Assembly: GCA_017506865.1 (NCBI GenBank)
Contig: JAFCMP010000076.1
Location: forward strand, 124,001 to 188,000
Source: Tribonema minus
Lineage: Eukaryota > Sar > Xanthophyceae > Tribonematales > Tribonemataceae
Length of the DNA stretch: 64,000 nt
Direction: 5' to 3'
The notes beneath the pieces are model-generated. The model saw only the letters and a program-made list of their open reading frames with translations. It had not been told where the DNA came from and searched no databases. Shown piece after piece: positions 12,801-24,917 of the stretch (position 1 is its first letter; each line of letters starts with the position of its first letter). A program made the position numbers and the translations under genes.

Positions 12801-15703
12801 TGCAGGTAGCCTGTGTGGCACACATGCAGTGACCTCCAGCAGCTTTCTTCCTGTGAGCCTCAGTCTGTAACAGTTGTCAAATCCTCAGTCACGTCACATC
12901 CTCGACAAGAGTATGCCAGCAGCTGTGCTTTATTGAAAAGACGATCAGTCACCATACAACTTTGCGAAATTCTCTCAGACTCAGAATCAGAATACAGTAA
13001 GTGCAACATACAAGCTGGTACCCGGATGACATTGCTTCCCAGCCAGACAATCATGTGTCGTACAGTCAACACTGTGGCATCTCATTTTGCCGTATTTGGG
13101 TGCCGACCATTTACATTGGAAGACAAGCACTGGAATGCTAGGAATGAAAGCAACAGTGACTGTCGCAAGCTTGTCAGATGCGAAAACAAAAATTCGAAGT
13201 CATGAGAATGCTGAGCCAACACCCTGGGCTATTGAAAAGGTCAGAAGCGTATGTGCTTCTGATGGCTGCATAGATCATGTGGCTTAGCCTAGCTTGGTGC
13301 CTGAAGATCAACTAGTGAAGCCAGAAGCATTGGCACCCTCAGACTTGTTACAGTAGTGGCTGCCAGCACAAGGCAGTAGGTGGGGCTTACCAATGTGAGC
13401 GGTGCCAGAATGCGAAAACAACAAGGACTTTCAAATTGCATGAAAGGGGCTTTCAGTCATATCATACTGCCCCGGGGGCCCCCATCCAGATTCCGACAGC
13501 CTGTCAGTGAGTCGTAATGCATACTATGTAGTACTTTGCAACACAAGGGCCCCGGGGTCCGTTGAGTCGCAATCCATTTCTGCAGTACATAGGCTGGCAG
13601 TATACATTGCAACGCGCAACGCACAGAGTCCGACGCGCAATGCACGCACCTGTTGAAAGTGATGGCATTCGGCTCGACGGCAGCAGACTTGATCATATCC
13701 GCAAGCACTTTCTCAGCCTTGCCCGGGTCTTTTGCCATTGCATAGCAGTTGATGAGGGGATTGTAGGTCATGACGTCAGGCACCAGCTTGAGATCACGCA
13801 GCTCCCTCCAAATACCCTCAGCAATGCCGACCTCCCCCGCTGCACCAGCACGGGCTAGCATGGTGTTCATGGTGATCAGATTAGGCTGCTGTCCACTGGC
13901 ACGCATCTCCCTGTACATTGCCATCATTTGGTCCACCTGCCCCGCGCTGCCGATGGCATCTAGGAGTGCACTCCAGCTTTGAACAGACGCATGCTCACCC
14001 TGCAAGGCCAGCACAACACTGTGTTAGTTGATTGTGTAGCACAGTTTTTGATATTACGACATCTGTTACACTTCTGGACGGCAAAACACGCCGCCGCGTT
14101 GCACACCAAACTCAGTCTGGTGCATCTTTGTTCCATGTTTGCATGTCGCCTGTTATTCATTTTAAATTTATGTACTTGCAAGTGTTGATTTGGTGAATGC
14201 AACTTGTAAAAGCTGCGGCATATCTGGCATCTGACCGCTCTCACTCTGGATCGCTTGCCAGGCACCAGCCACAAACACTTGAGCGATTGACACAAGCTGT
14301 GGGGTCCAACATCATCTCATCCATGGCAAGCTCACACAGAAATAGGGACCATACAATGCAGTGATTGAAGTGCAGACAGCAGCAGCTATAGCTATAGACG
14401 CTGCAAAGTTTTCCTGTGGTGTGTGATGCTGTGATTGGCAGTGCATGCAGCAGCAGAGACTGCACAGGTTTGCCTGTGGTGTCCTTGAACCCGCACTCTG
14501 ACTGCTTTGAAGTGCAGCATTGTGATTGTCAGGAATACTATCCATTGACTGGCAGGTGCAGACAATCCACAACTGTGACAATTTTGCAGCAATGCACAAA
14601 TTGTGACGCGTTGAACGTCATGACAATGTCCATAATGTAACCGGTGTGCCCAAGTGCTTTGGCAACTAGGCAATGCCATGCCAACATCTGCTCATGGCAG
14701 CAGACTCTCTGAGCTAGGTGAGGGTGATGCTCACCGACAGGTTCAGCAAAGGGCATTTGTGCACTGATGTGTCATGAATGATGCACAAGGTTATGATTCT
14801 TTGTGGTTACCTGGTCGCGCATCCGCTGAAAAATCTTGATGGCGTTGACGGCGTTGCCTTCCGCCGAACAAATCACCACTGCAGCAGTGAAATGCCGACT
14901 GTTAGGCACATGTCCTGCGTCTTCCATGAGCTGCAGCCACTCCAGTGCCTGCTCGCTGCCGCCTCTGCTGTCTCCTGCATGCGTTGAATCCTTGTTGCGG
15001 ACACAATGTTGAATAAGCGTGAGGTAGCTACCGCCATTGATAGTGACACCGAGCTTTCTCATTTTGTCAATCAGCTGCCGGGCTGTGTTGTGCTGCCCCG
15101 CTTTGCCACATGCTCGAAGTGTAGCTCCGCATGCGATTTCTGTCCAGCACACCTTCGTCTTCTCCATCTCGTTCAGGAGCTTCAAGGCTCCAGATGCATG
15201 ATTTGCGTGCGCATTTATGGCGCACTCATATCCTTGGCAGTCAAGGCAATTAACCCGTGCAACCTCTGCAATGCAGCCATTGCCAGACTGGGCTGGTGAC
15301 TGTACGCCGTGATCTTGAGAACCGCCCTCAGCTCCGTCACAGTGGGCGTCTTGACGTCCTTCAACAGCCGGGCAACGTGTTCCCAGCGTCCTTGGTCGCT
15401 CAACGAGCGTATGCTCTCAACTAGCGGGGAACGTGGACGCGCTTTGCCTCTCCTCAAAGGATCGTGCTGCAGTATGCTTGGGGAGGCATTGGCGATGCCG
15501 TTCTGGCGCTGCTGTCTATGCGCCTGGTGATCTGATCCACTTTGCTGAAATTGGTGCTGGCCAGGTGGCTTACGTCCTTCACCTCCGCTCGAGAGTTGCC
15601 TCAGAAGTGCCCATGCCGATTGCGGTTGGTATGCACCTCGATACGGTACACTGCTGCCGAGGCATCTGGCAAAGCGAACAGGGGCTAGGAGCTGAGCGAG
15701 CAT
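9857..15703 (-). pseudogene. PPR-SMR gene copy B, all four exons, one frameshift
   Basis: This is the most complete copy. Exon 1 is 14811-15703, exon 2 13650-13999, exon 3 11564-11822, exon 4 9857-10090; each boundary has GT/AG and the phases join. Without the lesion the protein is about 578 residues: presequence with RQLSSGG, then about seven or eight PPR units (ending in motifs such as AMYREMRASGQQPN and SRMRATGVQPD), then a C-terminal Smr domain with the MDLHGL motif and the IITGQGGG loop. PPR-SMR proteins act on RNA in plastids or mitochondria; the N-terminus here lacks the signal peptide of a complex-plastid protein, so mitochondrial import is the inference. Near 15226 it reads AAGGATATGAG where copies A and D read AAAGACTATGAG: one base is missing and the frame is lost. 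Introns 14000-14810, 11823-13649 and 10091-11563 hold no other gene. Confidence 0.85.
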
Positions 15704-15813
15704 GTCTGTTAAGAATTTCACGCCTTGCCACGGCTACAGGGAACTTTTTCTATTTTGAGCACTTCAAACTTGAAGAAGGAGAGTCACGTTGCAGGTTCGC
15801 TCGCTCCAGCAGG

Positions 15814-15821
15814 TAGTCATG
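15814..15821. repeat. hAT target-site duplication, left
   Basis: TAGTCATG, repeated exactly at 17858-17865 on the other side of the hAT element. Unit D has the unoccupied site (GGTAGTCAAGAATGAG). Confidence 0.9.
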
Positions 15822-17857
15822 TAGGGCCTGGCACAATACCTGATTTAGTTGTGCCTATTTCCTTTTATTCATCCTCCCACAAATCTGCCTATTTCCTTTT
15901 TTTTATCCTTTCATTCCTTTTCTGTAATTGGGCTCAAAACCACCCTAGACATTGCACTGCTGACCTGCTACTGCAACAGCACATGCGGGAGGGGCTACTC
16001 TGAGGCTGCCGCAAGACACATGAACATATTGTGGTGCATCATGTAGGGCAATTGGCTTGCGACAAACGCATTGAGCACATGGACATATACGACCAAGGAA
16101 GCAGAGCCTATATATGGCATAGAGCAGACGAAATATCAAGGCAGCACACATGAAGCGTAGCAGTACAGGAGGACAGGTATGTCATCACATAATGGAAAGA
16201 AAAAGCATGCACCAGGAGAACAAAGGCGGCAATGGCACCACATTGAGGAGCACAAAGTGCTATTGAAATGGTGCGCACACACAGAGGCCCTGGCTGATCA
16301 AATGTGTTCAAACACCCACAAACGATTGATCCGCTTGATGAACCGCATTGATTGATCCGCTTGTTTAACTGCAACTGACAAGAGGAGCTGACATAATCCT
16401 CCAGGGCGCTCGTCTGCTTGTCTCCAAAGCTGTTGCTCATAATGGAGAACACCCTCTCAGCTGCAGCCGAGGCCGGCTGGATCGTGGCGATCAAACGAGC
16501 AAATGTCACCCACATTTTGAGGTGTCCGCCCTCTTTCTGCGTCCTCCAGAACGGCATGATGTCATCAATAGTGAAGGCAGGGGCTGCGTCGTGTAAGTCA
16601 GCTGACGCCGCCTTGTATGCAGGCAGCTCGCTTATTAGCTGGTCAACGTCGACTTCCTTAAGGAAAGGAGCAAATTGTAGCAATGCGCTGTCTGTCAATG
16701 TTGCACGAATGGTGTTTGCACTGAACCGCAAACCAGCCATGCGCAAAGGGTGGCATAGGCGAGCAGCCTTGTATAACAGCAGATGGTGCTGTAGTGGTCT
16801 TGATGCGCTCCTTAGTTGCGATCGCCCTGTGCTCCAGTGCCGCCTTGCGAAAGATGTGCTTTGAGGATTTCACATGCCTGTTGACGGCCGTCTTCTCTTC
16901 CGCACATTCGGTGACGCAGATAATGCAGAACAGGCGTCCCTCCTCCTTGCGAAAGTCGCCAGGGTGCTCCTTGATACGCCTAGCCACATTGCTGTCGTTG
17001 ACAGTAGGACGCCGTTTGCCCGATCTGGCGCCTATAGGGGGCTTGTTCTGCTTGGCGCAGGAAGGTAGTACTTCACAGTCTGAGGAGCTCCCGCATTCAG
17101 CGTCCTCGGCGTCGTTGGAGCTGGCGAAAGCAGCAGTTGCAGGAGAAGGCACCTTGGGGGCAGCAGCTGTGTTTCTGCAAAAGGCAAATAGACAAAGAGT
17201 ACATGTCAGACTGAGTTTTATTGAAGCAAGTGGTTCACTGATGCAAAACAATGTGGAAACGTACTCACTTGGCTGTGTTTGTGGCGATCTTTCGAGTTCT
17301 AGCTCTCGCGGAATTGGATGGTGACTGCATCCGCTGCTGAATCGTGAGCCCTTTATTGGTACCAGTGGTGGGTGCTGCGCCACTTCTGTCGATTGGCCTA
17401 GGCGCCTTGCCAGGTTTGCCACCCAGTTTGAAGAAGTCAATTATGCCCTTTTTCTTCTTGCGCTTAACCACAGCAGCAGCAGCAGCTGGTGTGTCAGCAG
17501 GTGCTGCTGCTGGGAGTACAATGGGTGGCTCCTCGCCCTCAGAGTCTCTATCACTAAGCAGCATCGCACCAGCAGCAACAGCAGCAGCTTCCATGCTGCT
17601 GCGCCAAGGTGTGTAAGCACAATCACAAACGTGCGAGTGTACTTCAACATCATCATGTTGAAGTGAGACTAACATCGTGTAGGGCAACTGTTCTGCTCGG
17701 AAATGGATGCCCGTGGACAGGCAAGGCGATTGCACAATCCGTGAACGCTTCTCGAGCCGATTGCGGTTGCTTGTGAGCAATTCCTTTTTTTCCTTTTCTG
17801 GGTCAAAAAGTTGCCTATTTCCTTCGAAAGGACCTGCAGGTATTGTGCCAGGCCCTA
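15822..17857 (-). mobile_element. hAT-family DNA transposon (2,036 bp)
   Basis: The ends are perfect 20-bp terminal inverted repeats, TAGGGCCTGGCACAATACCT at 15822-15841 and its reverse complement at 17838-17857, flanked by the 8-bp duplication TAGTCATG. Eight-base duplications and a TAGGG-type end are hAT hallmarks. The empty site in units A and D shows it entered unit B after the units split. It carries a minus-strand transposase remnant that lacks the catalytic core, so it is probably a non-autonomous internal-deletion derivative. Confidence 0.93.
16340..17594 (-). pseudogene. hAT transposase remnant (BED-like finger plus dimerisation domain)
   Basis: Exon 1, 17269-17594, starts MEAAAVAAG and includes a basic KRKKKKG run; it ends at a GTGAGT donor and joins in phase to exon 2 from 17174. 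Exon 2 encodes a BED-like zinc finger (C-x2-C in LFCIICV; H-x5-H in RHVKSSKH). A frameshift near 16780 precedes the hAT C-terminal dimerisation domain (TIQPASAAAERVFSIMSN, then SALEDYV, about 16346-16530). Between finger and dimerisation domain there are only about 130 residues, where active hAT transposases have roughly 400 with the DDE catalytic fold. The transposase is therefore internally deleted and frameshifted. Promoter and polyadenylation sites were not identified. Confidence 0.85.
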
Positions 17858-17865
17858 TAGTCATG
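17858..17865. repeat. hAT target-site duplication, right
   Basis: TAGTCATG, identical to 15814-15821. Confidence 0.9.
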
Positions 17866-19348
17866 ACCAAGAATGAGCTGAAGCTGACGCCATCAAAGAC
17901 ATTTTTCACCCAGCAAGCTCAATTTTTCCAATATCGGGTTCGCATATTGCAGCCGCAGCAGCAGACAACAAGCTGACACGCTGTGGTTGTGTGTTAGGGC
18001 TGTGAACACTCCAAGCATGAATTGGCGAAGAGGAGCTGGCTGCCCTTCCATCAATTGTTGGTAGCGTTGTGCTCATCCAGGCCTTGTTGTCCTCCGATTC
18101 AACGAAAATGCAATGCAGCGCAGACGCCGGACGGCTTCACGGCAATGTGCCTCGCTATCTTTAAGGCTCGTGCAATTCGACGTATGTTGATGCCGACGTG
18201 CGCACATGTGGGGAGTTGACGTTGTACACATGTGCTTGTAGCAGGCAAGGATGACAACACGCGGACATCGATTTTTCACGGATGGTACTAGTAGGTAGTG
18301 GTAGTGGACAGAATATTTGCTGACTGCTGCAATTTGCGATGTCACCATGATGATGGAATTTTCTGCGATATAGATGTAGAGAATGAACAATGCAAGACTG
18401 AGGCCCCCCCTGTGCAATATGTCACTTCACCAACTTGCATAGAGCAGGCTAACTTGAAGTTTGCTTTGGTGCTAATGGGACACTTTTTTGTTGTAAATAT
18501 ATCTACTACTAGTAGTATGCTGACGACAATTGCAGGAAACCCAACCTCACAGTGTGGCAATGCCAGAGTGCGCAGACGACATGAATCATGGTAGAACTGC
18601 GACGGACAACTGCAAAACCTGCACACGCAGACAACTCGATCATTTGCGCTGCCATGGAACATACACGTGAAATGTATTGTGAAATACGCGGTGTGCGAGT
18701 GCATGCCTTGCCCTGACAGCACACTTGTGATAACCACAGATTGGAAGATGCGGGCTGTGCAAACATCGCCAGAGCCAGCCATCACGCGAGCACTACCATG
18801 GACAATGTTCTGGTTATAAGTCTGACTAGTATGTGTGACAAAACACAATATACGCTTGCGTATATGCACAACGTGAGATTGTTGCTGGCGCGAATGAGGT
18901 GTGATCCGCGAATGAGGTGTGATCAAAGTTGTGTGTGACACACCATGCGCCCACAGAGAACACCACTTACAAACAACATCCCACCTACCAACACTGTACA
19001 CGTGCCACTAGCTTCAAATGCCGATGTGACACACACACTATGCTCAGAGTGAGAGCGGTGCCTAGTCAGACTTGCACCCCTATTCCAAAAGTTACCGCTT
19101 GCCTGGTGACCAAGCCCCCACTTCAGCTCATGAGCTGTAGTCCCTGGTCAACCTAAGTGACTCTCAGGACGCGATCGCCGCCAGTATATGGGCTGGGTAC
19201 TACGTGTACGCTGAGGCAGCCTGCGTGTCCACCTTCAACTGCAGTGCGTGCACGTAGTCGGAGGACACTGCCACTGCTGCAGCACCGCACTGAAGTGTCA
19301 CCGGTGAAGCATGACATTGTGCGCATCCGAGTCATTTGCAGCAGTGCC
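17866..19348. repeat. Upstream flank of unit B
   Basis: Homologous to 2.32-3.69 kb in unit A and 39.92-41.40 kb in unit D. It begins AAGCTGACGCCATCAAAG and ends near GTGCGCATCCGAGTC, after which it meets the gypsy copy 2 remnant. It contains a repeated GCGAATGAGGTGTGATC motif near 18890-18920. I see no supported gene. Confidence 0.6.
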
Positions 19349-19351
19349 ACA

Positions 19352-21855
19352 GTGCATCTCATCGGCAGTGAGTGAGCCGGGCGATCGGTGATGCCAATGC
19401 TTGGCGAGCAGGTAGCGCCGCGCAAAACCGACCGGCAGCGTGCCGGGCGGTCCCTCGCTGTCGTCGGTGGGGTCGCGGAACAGCTTGACGAGGTGGCACG
19501 TGATGCGCGTGGGGCCCTCCTTCATGTGGATGACCAGCACACTATCTGAGACTGCACCGGCTTGTTGCCGAAGATGCCAGGGCCGACAGCAAGAACCCGA
19601 TAGGGCCCCTGCCAGCGGTCGAGCAGCTTCATGCTGAACAGCGTCCAAAGTGGCGTGCCAAACATAGGTGAAGTCGGGTCGAGGTTGATGTCACCGGCGG
19701 CAGCATGCAGTGCGTGCGCGGCGCATGGCAGTACCACACGCGCTCGCCTGCCGCGTAGTGTGCACGCAGGCCGAAAGCGCACGCGAGCGCCTGGTTGTCC
19801 CGCAGCACACGGGCGCGGCGCAGCGCATGCCGCTGAGCAGCAACATCGTGCGCGGCGCGCTGGCGCTGCGTCAGCTCCTGTACAAGCTCAGCTACGGAGG
19901 GGCTCGTGCCTGGGGGCGCTATGGGTTTCTGCAACCTGCCTAGAAGGAGTTGTAAGGCGTAGTGGGACTCAAGACTGGTGGCAAGTAGGTATGGTGTCGC
20001 GCCGGTTGCGCGGTTGTGTGCTGTGTTGTGCGCAAAAGCAATATGAGGCAACCAACCTGGCCAATCCCCCGCTCCACTATCGACTGTCATTGCCAACATT
20101 TGTGCCAGCTCCTGCATGAAGCGTTTGCACTTGCCGTTACACTCAGGGTGATATGCGGTAGTGCTCAGCTTGCGCGCACCTGCTGATAGAATGCGCGTGC
20201 ATGGGCCGACATGAAGATGCTGCCTCTATCGCTCAGGAGTTTGGCAGGTGTGCCATGGAGTGTGCTGTGCTGGTTGACTAAGATGTGAGCCGTGCCAACA
20301 GAGTTGAAGTTATCTGGGGTGATAGGATAGCACCACACCCAGCCACTATACAAGTCCATGACTACAAGTGTAGGCGTGGCCGCTGTTACTCAGGGGCAAC
20401 GGGCCGAAATGGGCGATAGCAATGGTGTGAGAAGGGAAGGGGGGTCTCTCGCGCCAAACGAGGGGGTGACGCGAGAGTTTGCCAGTGGTCTTGTGTGCCT
20501 GGCAAGGCCAGCAATGGCTATAGCCCGGTAGCTGACTGTGCGCGTCCAACTAGGCCACCAGCAATGAGCATGAGCACGGCGTCCCTCTAAAGTGCGCTCG
20601 ACGCCCTGATGGCCTGCCCATGCACTACCATGAAAGGCATCTAGGACAAGGGCGCGCAAGGAACGGGGCACAAACATCTGCGTGACGTTGGGGGTGTCAG
20701 GGGGGCTGCGCACTAGAAGCTGACTGCTTCCACAGGCGTGCAGAGTGCTGCAGTGCTGCGCCCACTGCTTCACCTGCGTAGCAAGCGCCGCGTCGTGAGG
20801 CAGCGCGCCGTCCGCCAAGAAGGCGTGTAGTGAGCCGAGTTGCTCATCCGCGCACTGCTCACGCTGCCAGTCACCGGGGGTGCCGCCCCAGCTCCTCATG
20901 CTGGGCGAACGCCTCGCACGCCCCCCGAGCCACACCCGCCGTCTCCGACATAGCAGCTAGCTCGGCCACGCCGCCTCTTGCAATGCGTCAACGATGAGCA
21001 TGCATATCTCCAAGTACTCGCCGGTTGCGAGTGCCTCAAGGCGGTGGGCGTCGACGGCCTCCACGCCGTACGCGTGCAGGAGCCGCTCGTGCGTTGCCTC
21101 GGCGGCGTCCGCAGCAGTTGCGGGTAGTGGGTTGCGGCTCGGACCGTCGGCGTTGCCGTGAGCGCTGCCCTTCTTGAACACCACGTTGATGAACGCTGAG
21201 AGAAACTCGGCCCAGCGCCCGCCGCGCGCGGTGCGTTAACGCCGTATGGACTCCATGTACTGTAGCGTGCGGTGGTCAGTGTAGAGCGTGAAGGGGGTAC
21301 CCCACAGCATGTGGCGGAACTTCTTGATGCCGTTGACGATCGCGCCGGCCTCCAAGTCCGTGGTAGACCAGTTGCGCTCGTTGGGCAGTGTCGCGCGGGA
21401 GGTGAAGGCGATGGGCTGCTCGACGCCGTTGGCGTCAGCCTGTGACAGCACAGCTCTGAAGCCCTCCTTGCAGGCGTCGGTGGCGAGGATGAAGGGGCGC
21501 GCGCCGCTGGCGGCAGCAGCGTAGTCGGGGTAGCGCATGACGGTGTGCAGCGCCAATGCCTCGTTGACTGCGCGCACAGCGCGCCGCTGCTCGCTGCTGA
21601 TGTTGAACTCCGCGCCTTTCGCCATTAGAGCGGTGAGAGGGGCGACTAGCTGAGCCCTGCCGCGCACAAAGCGGCAGCAGTAGTTGGCAAGGCCTAGCCA
21701 TGCGCGCAGCTGCGAGAGGTTGCTGGGCTCGGGCATTTCTAGCAGGGCTTGAACTTTAGAAGCATCAGGCCTGATGCCATCTACGCCGACAATGTGACCC
21801 AAAACCTTGACGTGCTTGCAGCCTACGTGGAGCTTGGCGGGGGCCAACTTCAATG
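19352..21855 (-). mobile_element. Degenerate Ty3/gypsy-type retrotransposon pol, copy 2
   Basis: Minus-strand pol fragment in several frames. It starts in the RT connection region (KLAPAKLHVGCKHVKVLGHI), so the YIDD box and the upstream RT are missing. RNase H follows (ILATDACKEGF with Arg for Gly next, YTDHRTL), then the zinc-site His residues (HGSAWAGH), MDLYSGWVW and LLSDRGSIF of integrase. The C-terminal part is present here and lost in copy 1: KLLDRWQGPYRVLAVGPG, then ITCHLVKLFRDPTDDSE in another frame. Amino-acid identity to copy 1 is over 90% in the parts compared (AHGNADGPSRNPLP region). The upstream edge butts directly against a LINE fragment at 21856. No LTRs are visible. Confidence 0.88.
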
Positions 21856-22064
21856 AATCAATTTGAGCTGAGTATGTCATTGGTGCGGGAGTTGGCAGAG
21901 CGCATCATGGCGTACACACGCAGAGCGCAAATGCTGGGCTGTGTTTTTTTGCAGCGCCGGTATCCAAGCTCCTAGGGCGCAGTGCAGACTAGGCTGCTGC
22001 GTTGAAGCATACTTCCAGATTGCATAGCCACGGCATCCCTTCGGCCTTTGTATATACAAGGCCA
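21856..22064 (+). repeat. 5'-truncated LINE copy (3' end of the OTU-LINE)
   Basis: Plus-strand copy of the last ~200 bp of the 27.4-35.5 kb LINE. It has the final codons of the ORF (LVRELAERIMAYTRRAQ; the large element reads LARELAERVMAYTRGAR), the shared 3' UTR (CCTAGGGCGCAGTGCAGACT) and the tail TATATACAAGGCCACAA. Host sequence resumes with GTACACTGG. A T-run (TTTTTTT near 21945) shifts the frame. 5' truncation is what target-primed reverse transcription leaves. Confidence 0.85.
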
Positions 22065-22126
22065 CAAGTACACTGGGCATGCAAATGCTGCTCTTGCAAA
22101 TGCACACGGGTGCATCATGCACTCAC

Positions 22127-22299
22127 CTGGGCGTCATCGAACAGCAAGGGGACTGGGAGTGTGGGTTACCGTAGCGCCTTGCCACATGCACACGGAATGG
22201 AACTGTCCTTGAGAGCCATCTTCGGGACCAGCGCCGTGTCGTGCTCCCCTCGGAGGTTGTTGATGTAGACGGGGGCCCCATTGATGGGCGCGCGGCCGC
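22127..22299 (-). pseudogene. GH36 exon-8 relic next to unit C
   Basis: The minus strand reads INGAPVYINNLRGEHDTAL, then KMALKDSSIP, a TAA, and PTLPVPLLFDDAQ, ending at a CAG/GTGAGT donor. This parallels the end of exon 8 of the GH36 gene (GGPVYISDRPGEHDAAL, KMVLEDGSVP, LPTLPSLFVDAQ) including the splice donor. The Asp of the SDRPG motif is Asn here and a TAA interrupts the frame, so it is a relic. Its inner boundary, GGCCGCACTTTGAACAC, is the same as that of the relic beside unit D, so both came from one ancestral duplication. Confidence 0.85.
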
Positions 22300-23590
22300 A
22301 CTTTGAACACGTATCTTACTTCATTGAATACTGACATTTACGCCCCATGGTATGCTCGATTGCAGTTGTCGCATAGATGTCATTTTTGTGCGCAAAAGGT
22401 GTTTAAATATGCATGCAGATTCTCCTGGTGAACTTTAGCGTTGTCTTCATTCCCTAGATCCTCCTGTTCTGATACTGACATGAAGGCTACATACTTCTGT
22501 TATGCTTTGAGCGGTTCACAAACAGAGGGATTGACCCACGGCCAGCAATGATGCTTCGCCTATACATTTTCCAGCTGATACATTTCAATGTGGTGCATCA
22601 TGCCGCATGCGCTGCTGTGTATGTATAATTCGTTGTAGTGCATGCGCTGTTGTGTACTTCAGAAGTGTATGTCTCCTAGCCGATTTACCCCCGAACATGA
22701 TGCCATACGTATGTCATCATGAAGCAGGCTATGTTGGGCATGCCACTCATCAAATGTGCCATTAAACTTTCACTCTCCTTGCTCATTCGCCCTGATACTC
22801 TATGACGTAAAATTTCAATACTCGACAGGCAAGACAAATAGCAATTGCACAGAATTTAAACTATCTGTGTGCCCTCAGAATCATGCAAGATAGGACATGT
22901 GCCACACACAGCAACATGGCGGTGTGGATTTGTGCGGGCGTCACAGTGGCAGGCTGGGGATGCTGCAGCACTTGCTGCCAGGGCACATTACCACGACAGC
23001 ACTGCAGTGCATGGGGGGGCGGAGGGCAAGAAAGGGGGGGACGTAACGCTTCATCAAGCATCCAATGCCAAGTTCCTCTTACACTGTAGCATGAAACTTG
23101 TATGGCACAGCAAAGCATAGTCCGACTCACACGCAAAAACTACTGCAGTGACGCATTGGATGCATGCAAGTACAATGAACTAGTTGTTGCACCATATGAA
23201 TCCATTTGTCCCCCTCAGGCTTGCTCAGTCCCATCTACTGGTACGTTCCCCGCCTGGCATTGTGGGCACGCAATGCATGTTCAACACACTGATGCTGTGG
23301 TGGTCTGGCTGTATAACCTCTGTTCTATTGAAGTTGCTTACGTTCACAGAGAGAGCTGCTCAATTTGCTCAAGCGACAGTCTCTCAACAATGATCATGAT
23401 CATGTGTGTCACACGGTGGTGTAGACGTACAAAGTGTGCAATATAATACACAAGAACAGCACTGCTAGACATTGTCGCGGCAGAACCTGTATTCATATAA
23501 GTGTTGTTGCCCATCAAAGTGCAATGCTGCAACGCGGTCACCAATGGGCATGCGCCGGTGAATTTCAGTGAAAGCACGCTAATGATGCCA
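22300..23590. repeat. Downstream flank of unit C
   Basis: Sequence between the GH36 relic and the Smr exon. It matches 8.37-9.85 kb (unit B) and 25.9-27.09 kb (unit D) in blocks, for example GTGCCATTAAACTTTCACTC and the GCTTGCTCAGTCCCATCTAC block. No gene is supported. Confidence 0.6.
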
Positions 23591-24917
23591 TCATTGGCTA
23601 TAGGTAGATGGGACAACAATTATGCCGGACTGTCCTGTGGGCAACTGGTACTGGACGTTCTGGGACCTGAGGAGATCAGCGACACCGGCTCTCACAAGGC
23701 CGCCTCCATGGCCCGTGATGATGTACGTACGGACTTGTATTATAAAGGCCCAAGGGAGGCCGGGTTGCCTATGCAATCGAAAAGCTTGCGTCAACGCAGC
23801 AGCCTAGTCTGCGATGTACAGTGGTAGTTTGTGTCTCCTGTCACCCTTTTGCCGCACCTGCAGCTCGTGCCGAATGGCAGCGCGGGCTGTGGCTCGATTC
23901 AGTCCGTGCAGATCCATCTGCCAATCGAGCAAATGCAATACAAAGGAAAGACGGAAATGAGGGAGGTACAGTGACTGTGATGTCGGCATTTCGGTGATGC
24001 CCACGCCTTCTTTTGATAAGCATAATACAGACACTGGACCATTGATCTCAAAACAGCTGAGCAGCTTGAATATTGCAATGATGATGCCATGCGGCATAGA
24101 TGATCAGCCTTCATCATGTTCAACGCATACAATTCTGGGATCCTATAGGGCCATCGTTTGATGGCATTGTTTGCTGCTTTTTTGCATTAAATGTCTCGAT
24201 GTCTAAACTGATGCCGAAAACAGTACTTCCAAACTTTGTCTCACTATGGTTGGAGCGGAGAGGGCCTGTTTTCAAGCTTATTCGTATGGAGCGCACGTTT
24301 GCTGGGGCACATGACCGTGACGCATGTGTAGCTTCACAGTTACTGTACGGTAGTGTTACAGGCTGCAGCTGCATGTACATATGCACAATATACTGTCAGG
24401 TACAACCGTCAAGGGCTAAAACGAATCATCGCTTGCTCAGTCCAGGCCGCTTGTAAAGATCATCTCACCCAGCTTCAGCTTGAATCAATAAGTTGTAATT
24501 TCAAAATCGTGCTTACAACTCTTAGATTGGCTGACAGAGCAATGAATCCTGTAGGTGAAATGAATCAAATGATGTCATGGTGAACCGGCCAGAACGCCCC
24601 ACCAAAAATGCCATATTTGTACCTACTTTACTCAGGCCATGGCATCTGTTTCACTCACCGCAGTCCCCTTAGGCGGAATGTTGCCGGAGGCATCTTTGAT
24701 GTTACTGCTGTGCCATGCCTTGTATGGCTTGATGGTTCCCAACAGCAGTGCATCGCTGTAGAGCTGATCTGCCCTCTTGACAACGCCTGCTGCATCTGCA
24801 GCATGTATAATGCTATTCCACGTATTCAACTGTGGCTGTACCCCTGCAGCACGCATCCTGCTGATGACATGCTCTGCTTCGTCCAGGCGCCGCACCTCAA
24901 TGTATGCCTTCATGACG
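23591..24917 (-). pseudogene. PPR-SMR gene copy C, exons 3 and 4 only
   Basis: Exon 3 is 24659-24917 (VMKAYIEVRRLDEAEHVI, ending KGTA at a GTGAGTG donor). Intron 3 is 23918-24658. Exon 4 starts at 23917 (MDLHGLNRATARAAI) and codes for the Smr domain to the stop at 23591. An 86-bp LINE tail (23727-23812) interrupts exon 4 after KLPLYI, adding an early stop; the rest of Smr (IITGHGGGLVRAG) continues beyond it. Exons 1 and 2 are absent: the unit breaks off in intron 2 at about 25490. PPR-SMR proteins are organellar RNA-binding factors; this copy cannot make a full one. Confidence 0.88.
23727..23812 (-). mobile_element. 86-bp LINE 3'-end insertion with 7-bp TSD
   Basis: An insertion inside the Smr exon of copy C. 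The host GATGTAC is duplicated at 23720-23726 and 23813-23819. The insert matches the 3' end of the large LINE (27373 onward) nearly base for base (GGACTTGTAT, AAAGGCCCAAGGGAGGCCGG, CAATCGAAAAGCTTGCGTCA). Unit D has the empty site. It is an extreme 5' truncation. Confidence 0.92.
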
